Shown: positions 58,242 through 64,000 of the stretch, piece after piece
How the letters are laid out: each line of letters begins with the position of its first letter
How positions within the stretch are numbered: the first letter of the stretch is position 1
NCBI GenBank assembly: GCA_965203855.1
Contig: CBDBDN010000005.1
Location: 186,001 to 250,000, forward strand
Direction of reading: 5' to 3'
Length of the DNA: 64,000 bases
Source of the DNA: Bin87 sp965203855
GTDB taxonomy: Bacteria > Chloroflexota > Dehalococcoidia > Lucifugimonadales > UBA3495
Position numbers and translations under genes: made by a program
The notes under the pieces: generated by a model
Databases searched by the model: none
Told to the model about the DNA's origin: nothing
What the model saw: only the letters and a program-made list of their open reading frames with translations

Positions 58242-58379
58242 AGTTCCTCCTGCGCCTCAATGCGATAGTGCGGCCTGCTTTTCATTTACAGATATGATAA
58301 AGCCGCTGTTTCATCATGTCAATAGATATGAACGGCATTTTTATATCGGATTTTACGATAATGATGATTGACGCCGCCG

Positions 58380-58425
58380 AATAAAAGCAAGCGCCTGCTC
58401 CCAAGGGCAGGCGCAAGCGTAAGTG
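58380..58425 (-). terminator. Terminator after the GlcD-like gene
   Basis: Minus strand: GCGCCTGC / GCAGGCGC stem with loop CCTTGGGA, then TTGCTTTTATT. Confidence 0.8.
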
Positions 58426-58463
58426 GAGAACGCCGCTGCTGGCTCCGGCGGCGCGCGCGCCGG

Positions 58464-59936
58464 TCAATCGGGTTTCAGGCACAGCTTGTCCGGGTTCATT
58501 ATGCCGGCCGGATCCAGCCGGCGTTTGAGATCCCGGATAACGGCGGCGCTGGCGCCCTGCTCCCGGCCCAACAGATGGTTGAGCTTGACGCCGACGCCGT
58601 GGCAGTACTCCATAATGCCGCCCAGGTCCTGCGCCAGTTGCAGCACTTCATCCACGGCGGCGGACAGGTTGGCGCGCACCGCCGGGTCGGACGAATCGCC
58701 GCTGCGCCGTTCCCGGCCCCGGCGTCGGCTTGGTCCGCCGGCGTCGGCTGGCGCTATCAGCATTGAGAAAAACTCCGGGCGGCTCCATAGCGAGTACTCC
58801 AATACTTGTATCCCGCGCGCCGCCAGCAGCGCATCGGCCTGGCGCCGGTAGTCCAGCACCCGGTCGGACGGCAGGCTCATATGGAGGTAGTCAAAAGTGC
58901 GGCCCCATTGCCGCTGCCAGCGCACGGCGCGCGGGCGGCCCAGCGCATTGTCCCGGTAGTTCAACGCGGAGTCATGGCGATGCTGCCAGTAATCCAGCGT
59001 CGGCTCCGGGCCGGCGTCCCGACCGCCGGCGGCCTGGCATACTGCCAGAGTGCGGGACAGCCCGGCAGCGACGCCCTCGCGAAAGCCCTCAAAGCGCAGA
59101 TGCAGCAGGATGCCGGCATCGTCCTCAGTCAAGTCCAGCAGGGCCGGGCGGATGCCGAGGGCGAGCAGTTCGCTGACGGCGGCGAACCCTGCGGCAAAAT
59201 CGGCAAACTCCACGGTAGCGTTGGCGCAAGCCTCCGGTATCCGATACACCCGCAGCGTGGCCTCAGTGATGACGCCGAGCACGCCCTCGGCGCCGATAAA
59301 CAGATGGTTGAGGTTGGGGCCGGCAGAGAGTTTAGGCACGGCGCGGGTAGCGATAACGCGGCCGTCGGGCAGTACGGCTTCCAGGGCGACGACCTGCTCC
59401 CCCATAGGGCCGAAAGCGGCGGCGCGGTAGCCCACGCCGTTAGTGGAAATGGCGCCGCCCACGGTAGCGATGGGTACGCTGTACGGGTCATGCCCCGGCA
59501 TCAGGCCGTAGGGCTCCAGGCCGTCGTAGAGGTCTTGCAAGATGATGCCGGCTTGAACCTGAACGGTCATCGCCTCCGGGCTGACGGCGATGATGCGGTT
59601 GAGACGGTTGAGGTCCAGCAGGATGCCGCCGCGGGCGGGCAGGACGCCGCCCATCACGCCGGTGCCGCCGCCATAGGGGACGATGGGGATGGCGCTGCGT
59701 TGGGCAAAAGCGACTACTGCGGACACTTCGCCGGTGTTGCCGGGCCGCACTACCACATCGGCCAGGCGCTCAAAGACGGCGTCGGCGTAATAGGCGCGGT
59801 AGGGCGTCAACGCATCGGCAGAATAGCGATCCAAGTCCGCCGGGTCGGTAACGACGTGTTCAGAGCCGACGATGGCGACTAGGTTGGCGACCAACTCGCT
59901 GCTGGGCCGGTTAATGGGGGATGGGGTATCGGGCAT
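58464..59936 (-). CDS. FAD-linked oxidase, glycolate oxidase GlcD-like
   Basis: 490 residues from ATG 59936. FAD-binding PCMH domain: VVRPGNTGEVSAVVAFAQRSAIPIVPYGGGTGVMGGVLPARGGILLDLNRLNRI, GHDPYSVPIATVGGAISTNGVGYRAAAFGPMGEQV, GAEGVLGVITEATLRV. The C-terminal oxidase domain ends with LKRRLDPAGIMNPDKLCL, typical for GlcD/D-lactate dehydrogenase types. Substrate D-2-hydroxy acid. The Nudix gene upstream overlaps its start (TAATG). Confidence 0.92.
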   Translation of the reverse strand: MPDTPSPINRPSSELVANLVAIVGSEHVVTDPADLDRYSADALTPYRAYYADAVFERLADVVVRPGNTGEVSAVVAFAQRSAIPIVPYGGGTGVMGGVLPARGGILLDLNRLNRIIAVSPEAMTVQVQAGIILQDLYDGLEPYGLMPGHDPYSVPIATVGGAISTNGVGYRAAAFGPMGEQVVALEAVLPDGRVIATRAVPKLSAGPNLNHLFIGAEGVLGVITEATLRVYRIPEACANATVEFADFAAGFAAVSELLALGIRPALLDLTEDDAGILLHLRFEGFREGVAAGLSRTLAVCQAAGGRDAGPEPTLDYWQHRHDSALNYRDNALGRPRAVRWQRQWGRTFDYLHMSLPSDRVLDYRRQADALLAARGIQVLEYSLWSRPEFFSMLIAPADAGGPSRRRGRERRSGDSSDPAVRANLSAAVDEVLQLAQDLGGIMEYCHGVGVKLNHLLGREQGASAAVIRDLKRRLDPAGIMNPDKLCLKPD

Positions 59937-60310
59937 TATCCGCCTGCCGACTTTTCGTAGCGGGAAATGATGACGGCGACATTTTTGAACAGCGGCAGCT
60001 GGTCTTTGCCGTTCCACCATTTAAAGGCGGCCAGTTCGCCGTCATTGATTTTGGGGTTGCCGCCGGCGTGTACCCGAACTACCTTATAGGCGTTGACGCC
60101 GCCCTCAAAGTCCAGGTCGGAACGCCGTTCCGCCTTGTACGCCAGCATTCCGAGTTCCTCGCTGAGCTCGCGGCAGGCGGCGGTAAGCACGGCCTCGCCC
60201 TTTTCAATGCCGCCGCCGGGCAGAGAGAATTCCTTTTTGCCTTTGTCGCGCACCAGCAGGTATTTGCCGTCTTTGATGACCAGCGCCGTAGCGCGTCGTT
60301 TTTTAGGCAT
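59936..60310 (-). CDS. Nudix hydrolase
   Basis: 124 residues. Nudix box GGGIEKGEAVLTAACRELSEELG (Gx5Ex7REUxEExG) complete at about 31-54. The start KKRRATALVIKDGKYLLVRDKG and the end fit MutT-like members. Overlaps the GlcD-like gene start by a few bases, so the two are coupled. Hydrolyses nucleoside diphosphate derivatives; substrate unknown. Confidence 0.93.
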   Translation of the reverse strand: MPKKRRATALVIKDGKYLLVRDKGKKEFSLPGGGIEKGEAVLTAACRELSEELGMLAYKAERRSDLDFEGGVNAYKVVRVHAGGNPKINDGELAAFKWWNGKDQLPLFKNVAVIISRYEKSAGG

Positions 60311-60412
60311 GATGCAGTTTCCTCCAGCGAATCCGATAGTGCAGCAAACCCCTACCCGGTTACTGCTTGCGGCGCGACGGTAGGGGCAATGGGGGTTTCG
60401 TCCATTCTGGGG

Positions 60413-61141
60413 TTAGATTGGCAGGTGGGAAAAGGGTGGAGTACCAAGCCACTCGGCATTGGACAGCTCGTAGCAACCCCCGATATGCCATCCGTCCTCA
60501 TTCCGGTACAATGAGTACGTAGGCCACCGATCCGAGGAATCTACGAGCATATTGGGAACTTGTCGCGGGTACACGCGCAGCTCCTCTGCGGTGTCGTCGT
60601 CAATGTGTCCCTGCCCGGCAGCCGAGTCTTTGCCGGGAACATGGGTGATCGATCCTTTGCGAATGAACACGGAACCGTCGGTTAGAGGCTGGATCACCAG
60701 CTTCAGGGCGGGTTTGTTTTCGCCGAAAAATCGGAGGCCGTTGCCGTCAGGCTCGGCCGTAATATTCGGTGCTGACCACAGAAACACCCCGATGTAGTCG
60801 GCAGTGGGTCGCAGCCGATTGTAATAAAGCTCCGCAACGATGGCGCGGCTGACGTCGTCGCACCAAAAATGACCGCAAGCTTGATGCCGGGTTGAGACCA
60901 TCCCTGCCACGGCTTCCATGCCATAGAGGGCGCACTGCTCCTTTTCCAAATTACCCCACATGGTGAGCCGGGCCGGTTGGTGCGGCAACAGTCCGCCCGT
61001 AATCGCCCCGGGGAAATTGCGCTCATCCAGGTAGCGGGGACGCCAAGCAGCGTTTCCAATAAGGCGGTCCGGTTTTTCGTCGTTCCGGCGAAAGCCGGAA
61101 TCTGGTTGCGCCAGATGCCGCTTGCGCTTGAAAGGCCACAT
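60413..61141 (-). CDS. Hypothetical protein with a REP-derived N-terminal segment
   Basis: 242 residues. A REP hairpin (61079-61103) lies inside the 5' part and is translated as QPDSGFRRNDEKPD; either the gene has been altered by it or the true start is later (for example at MWGNLEKEQ). Middle landmarks: QCALYGMEAVAGMVSTRH, YIGVFLWSAPN, LVIQPLTDGSVFIRKGSI, NMLVDSSDRWPTYSLYRNEDGWHIGGCYELSN. No family recognised. Lower GC than its neighbours. Confidence 0.55.
   Translation of the reverse strand: MWPFKRKRHLAQPDSGFRRNDEKPDRLIGNAAWRPRYLDERNFPGAITGGLLPHQPARLTMWGNLEKEQCALYGMEAVAGMVSTRHQACGHFWCDDVSRAIVAELYYNRLRPTADYIGVFLWSAPNITAEPDGNGLRFFGENKPALKLVIQPLTDGSVFIRKGSITHVPGKDSAAGQGHIDDDTAEELRVYPRQVPNMLVDSSDRWPTYSLYRNEDGWHIGGCYELSNAEWLGTPPFSHLPI
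61079..61103. repeat. REP-like palindrome inside a coding region
   Basis: CGTTCCGGCGAAAGCCGGAATC in the 5' part of the 60413-61141 gene. Confidence 0.9.
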
Positions 61142-61171
61142 AGCTGGTACTCTCCTTTTGCCGGGCAGGGC

Positions 61172-61420
61172 TCACAGGGGATTGCGAAACACGGCTTGCC
61201 CGGCTTCGTCGTGGGTATGGTCGGCCAGCGCAGTTAGCAAATGCTCTGGTCTGCGCTGCTGGCCGGGGCGACGGGCGCGCATTCCGGTGCAGACCCCTTG
61301 CACTGCTGCCTTAATCCGGTCGTGGTGGAAGCCCAGCCAAAACATACCTTGGCCGTATGCGGTGGCCAGGATGGCTACCAGTATCAAATAGCCGGTAATT
61401 ATCAGGATTGAATCGTTCAT
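61172..61420 (-). CDS. Small membrane protein, distant relative of the 10.3-11.8 kb family
   Basis: 82 residues with AAGGAG upstream. One membrane span (ILIITGYLILVAILATAYGQGMFWLG), a short basic linker, then the tail HLLTALADHTHDEAGQAVFRNPL. The tail matches LLLTLANHRHDxDGDPVFRVP of the tandem coiled-coil proteins in spacing, but the coil is missing. Upstream of the hypothetical at 60413 (gap 30 bases). Confidence 0.65.
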   Translation of the reverse strand: MNDSILIITGYLILVAILATAYGQGMFWLGFHHDRIKAAVQGVCTGMRARRPGQQRRPEHLLTALADHTHDEAGQAVFRNPL

Positions 61421-61461
61421 CGCTGGCGACTCCTTTCAATCGGATGGTTCGGTTGCCCCGG

Positions 61462-62853
61462 TTAGGCACCGGGCCGCTGGTACTGCCATTGGGTGCCTTG
61501 CGGCCCGTCCTCTAACTGTACGCCCTCGGCGGCCAGGCGGTTGCGGATGTTGTCGGCCAGGTCAAATTGGCGGGATTGGCGCAGTTCGGCGCGGATGGAT
61601 ACCAGGAGGTCGATGAATGGGGCAGCGGCCAGCTGCGCCGCATTGCCCGGCCCATCATCGGAGAAAGTGAGGCCCAGCAAATCGCCCAGTTCTCGCAGCG
61701 TCTGTTGGGCGTCGGTGATGCTGCGGCAGGCGTCCCGGCCCCGGTTGATGTCCCTTGCCAAGTCAAACAAGGCGGCTACTGCCTGCGGCGTGTTCAGGTC
61801 GTCGTCCATTGCGGCATAGAACCGGGCCGCGTGCGGTGCGGCGTCAACCGGCTCTCCGGCGCCATTGCTATCGCCGGCGCCCGGCGTCAGAGCATGGCGG
61901 AAGCGTTCCAGGCTGCGAGCGATGGCGGCGGCGCCCTCGTCGCTGTACGCCAGCGGGCTGCGGTAATGGCTGCTCAAAAAGTAGAGCCGTATCGCATCGG
62001 GATGGTAACGCTCCAACGCCTCGGCGGCCGACACCAGGTTGCCCAGCGACTTGCTCATCTTGTCGGCGCCGAGTTGCAGCAGGCCGTTGTGCATCCAGAA
62101 CCGGGAGAAAGGCTTGGCGCCGGTGTAGGCTTCGCTTTGGGCGATTTCGTTTTCGTGGTGCGGAAAGACCAGATCATGCCCGCCGCCGTGAATGTCCAGC
62201 TGTTCGCCCAGGTATTCCAGCGACATTGCGGTGCATTCAATATGCCAGCCCGGACGCCCGGGTCCCCAGGGGCTTTCCCATGACGGTTCCCCGTCTTTCG
62301 CCCCTTTCCACAGCACAAAGTCCATCGGATGCTCTTTGTTTTCGTCAACCTGGATGCGCGCGCCGGCAATCATGCTGTCCAGCGTCCGGTGGCTCAATTT
62401 GCCGTAGTCATCCTTGCTGGTAACGCGAAAATAGACATCGCCGGCGGCGGCGTAGGCATGGCCGGAGTCAATCAAACCGGCAATCGCGTCCAGGATGCGG
62501 GGAATCTCCCGAGTGGCGCGGGGGTATTCCGCCGCGCGCTTGATGTTGAGCGCGTCCATCGTGCGGAAATAATCGCCGATGTATTCCTCAACCAGCGCGT
62601 CCTCGGAGATGCCGGATTCGCCGGCGCGCTGGATGATTTTGTCGTCCACATCGGTAAAGTTCTGCACATGGAGAACTTCGTAGCCCTGCCGTTCCAAGTA
62701 GCGGCGCAGCGTGTCAAAGACCACATAGCTGAGGGCGTGGCCGACATGGGTTGACGAGTAGGGGGTAACGCCGCAGACATAGAGCTTGACCAGGTTGCCG
62801 TCGGCCGGCGCAAATTCCTCAACCTGCCCGCTCAGCGTGTTGTAAAGCCGCAT
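61462..62853 (-). CDS. cysS: Cysteinyl-tRNA synthetase
   Basis: 463 residues. Class I landmarks: KLYVCGVTPYSSTHVGHALSYVVFDTLRRYL (zinc Cys and HIGH-like T-H-V-G-H), FTDVDDKII, GRPGWHIECTAMS, and ADKMSKSLGN (KMSKS). C-terminal anticodon-binding domain complete. Charges tRNA-Cys. Upstream is ispF, a common arrangement. Confidence 0.97.
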   Translation of the reverse strand: MRLYNTLSGQVEEFAPADGNLVKLYVCGVTPYSSTHVGHALSYVVFDTLRRYLERQGYEVLHVQNFTDVDDKIIQRAGESGISEDALVEEYIGDYFRTMDALNIKRAAEYPRATREIPRILDAIAGLIDSGHAYAAAGDVYFRVTSKDDYGKLSHRTLDSMIAGARIQVDENKEHPMDFVLWKGAKDGEPSWESPWGPGRPGWHIECTAMSLEYLGEQLDIHGGGHDLVFPHHENEIAQSEAYTGAKPFSRFWMHNGLLQLGADKMSKSLGNLVSAAEALERYHPDAIRLYFLSSHYRSPLAYSDEGAAAIARSLERFRHALTPGAGDSNGAGEPVDAAPHAARFYAAMDDDLNTPQAVAALFDLARDINRGRDACRSITDAQQTLRELGDLLGLTFSDDGPGNAAQLAAAPFIDLLVSIRAELRQSRQFDLADNIRNRLAAEGVQLEDGPQGTQWQYQRPGA

Positions 62854-63014
62854 AGCTAACTTGTCCGCATATTAGTATTGGCAGCGCCTGAAGTAGGCCG
62901 GCGCTGATTGCCTGGCATTGAACCGCAGCGGCCCGTTGACCGGACGGGCATTTTTCTGCCGAACAGCGTTGCCGAATGCTACCCGAATATCACCGCCGGA
63001 GTGTACCTTGGCGC
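62854..63014. other. Spacer upstream of cysS with a hairpin
   Basis: GCCCGT / ACGGGC with loop TGACCGG followed by ATTTTT (62934-62958) looks like a terminator on the plus strand, though no plus-strand gene precedes it. It could be part of a cysS leader on the minus strand. No T-box motif was found. Confidence 0.4.
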
Positions 63015-63494
63015 TTATGCACGGGTTAGCAAAGCTACCGCAATGGCGGCAATGCCCTCCGCGCGCCCGGTAAATCCCAGATAATCGGTAGTGGTGGCTT
63101 TGATGCTTACCTGCTCCGGCCCGATGCCCAGGGCGTTGGCAACCCGCCCGCGCATCGTGGCGATGTAGGGCGCCAGCCGGGGACGCTGCGCCAGCATTGT
63201 AGCATCTACATTGGCAATATACCAACCGGCGCCGGCCAGCAGCGTCCGGCAGCGTTCCAATAAAATCAGGCTGCTGATGCCGGCCAGCTCGGGGTCGCTA
63301 GAGGGGAAATGCGTACCAATATCGCCCAGTCCGGCGGCGCCGAGCAGGGCGTCGATGATGGCGTGGGAGAGGGCGTCGCCGTCGCTGTGCCCGGCTAATC
63401 CGCTGGTATGCGGCACGGCGACGCCGCCCAGCAGCAGCGGCCGGCCGGCGGCGAAAGCATGGGCATCAGCCCCGGTTCCGACGCGCAGTTCCAC
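63015..63494 (-). CDS. ispF: 2-C-methyl-D-erythritol 2,4-cyclodiphosphate synthase
   Basis: 159 residues from GTG 63494 (AGGGG upstream), which gives the normal IspF length. A longer ATG form at 63581 would add 29 residues with no family match. MELRVGTGADAHAF (zinc Asp10, His12), AGHSDGDALSHAIIDALLGAAGLGDIG (zinc His), and KATTTDYLGFTGRAEGIAA. Fifth step of the MEP isoprenoid pathway. Confidence 0.95.
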   Translation of the reverse strand: MELRVGTGADAHAFAAGRPLLLGGVAVPHTSGLAGHSDGDALSHAIIDALLGAAGLGDIGTHFPSSDPELAGISSLILLERCRTLLAGAGWYIANVDATMLAQRPRLAPYIATMRGRVANALGIGPEQVSIKATTTDYLGFTGRAEGIAAIAVALLTRA

Positions 63495-63640
63495 AATGCG
63501 CCCCTGTACGCCCTTTAACCCCGAATCCCGATAATCCCGTATCCCGTTAGCGGCGCAACGAATGGGCAGGGCGATGGGCAAGCCCGGCGGCCGGGATTAC
63601 GGCCCCGGCCCCTATGCCCGGGCCCGCTATGCCCGGGCCG

Positions 63641-63997
63641 CTATGATTGACGCCGCAACGCCTTGAGGCGGCGGTTCGCCCGTTCCAGGTCGTTCAGCGC
63701 AGTGCCGTACAGGATGATGGGGCCGATGGCAATGGTAGTAGCGGCCACGAACATAATGAGGGATACCACGCCCACTGCCTCGGCGGCGCCCCCTACCCCC
63801 TTGCTAAAATCATCCGCCAATATCTGCATAAAGGACGGCAGCAGCGGAGTATCCGCCGTCGCGGCCAGCAACAGCAGGGCCGGGATGCCGGAAACTACGG
63901 CCAAGAGCAGCCAAAGCACTTCCCAAAGCAGAAAGCGGTTGCGTTCCCGTTGGATGCGGGTACGGAAAAATTGCAGCCGATCCGGCGCAATCGCCAT
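63641..63997 (-). CDS. Small two-span membrane protein of unknown function
   Basis: 118 residues, ATG 63997 at the edge of the window. RERNRFLLWEVLWLLLAVVSGIPALLLLA and AVGVVSLIMFVAATTIAIGPIILYG are membrane helices, with a basic coiled end (LERANRRLKALRRQS). No family recognised. The upstream side is out of view, so an earlier start cannot be excluded. Confidence 0.55.
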   Translation of the reverse strand: MAIAPDRLQFFRTRIQRERNRFLLWEVLWLLLAVVSGIPALLLLAATADTPLLPSFMQILADDFSKGVGGAAEAVGVVSLIMFVAATTIAIGPIILYGTALNDLERANRRLKALRRQS

Positions 63998-64000
63998 ATT

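Noticed and set aside
62854..63014. T-box riboswitch in front of cysS
   Set aside because: No T-box consensus or specifier-loop arrangement was found; only one simple hairpin is visible.

Overview
The window is GC-rich bacterial chromosome, densely coded on both strands. It looks like a Chloroflexota genome, most likely Dehalococcoidia/SAR202-like. That is inferred from the flavor of the gene set (DUF3179, double-domain CMD protein, glycolate-oxidase-type flavoprotein, MaoC pair, many hydroxyacid dehydrogenases), a 5S rRNA gene with no 23S beside it, and a Thr-Tyr-Thr tRNA/tuf/rpmG/secE/nusG/rplK/rplA cluster. I could not confirm the lineage by alignment.

The main discovery is a set of four genes, each broken by one in-frame TGA at the place where its family has a redox cysteine: an Rdx/SelW-like protein (CVPU, 12649-12963 minus), an OsmC-like peroxidase (36013-36462), a cobalamin-binding-protein-like protein (CEVU, 39525-40619) and a DUF3179 protein (UTLC, 54631-56232). 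In all four a stem-loop follows the TGA at the same distance (apical loop about 17-25 nt downstream). Three of the loops share CGUG and the fourth is AGGUU, like the classical bacterial SECIS. TGA is also an ordinary stop in this genome (5173-6198, 6317-7216, gcvT, the SDR and others). The best reading is selenocysteine insertion, with four selenoproteins in 64 kb that simple gene calling splits or truncates. No selA/selB/selC/selD gene is in the window.

Layout. 1-7.2 kb: transporter tail, MBL hydrolases, a HicB-like pair, an aldo/keto reductase broken by a 22-bp duplication, and a three-gene tcmP operon. 7.5-16 kb: nhaA, a DRTGG ATPase, four tandem coiled-coil membrane genes, a pentapeptide protein beside the Rdx selenoprotein, a DUF262 protein and a MaoC pair with one frameshifted member. 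16-20.3 kb: tRNA/translation operon ending in a strong terminator after rplA. 20.6-24.3 kb: heterodimeric ABC exporter. 25.4-29.7 kb: pgi-gnd-zwf pentose phosphate operon. 29.7-36 kb: Uma2, CMD, a TIR protein on its own promoter, gcvT-gcvH and a 36-bp repeat array. 36-44.7 kb: OsmC selenoprotein, cation antiporter, cobalamin-binding selenoprotein, LON-domain protein, clpC, lone 5S gene, tRNA-Lys. 44.7-56.4 kb: GT-C glycosyltransferase, GNAT, SDR, NYN, epimerase-like, folC, fabF, SWIM, L25, DUF3800-like, DUF3179 selenoprotein, tRNA-Ser. 56.7-64 kb: hydroxyacid dehydrogenase, glcD-like/Nudix pair, small unknowns, cysS, ispF and a membrane protein.

Two dispersed repeat families run through the intergenic regions. 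One is a palindromic REP-like element (ATTCCGGC...GCCGGAATGACGG) at about a dozen loci, in places extending or entering coding sequence. The other is a GATGGACGGGATT...GGGGATGAATGG element present twice.
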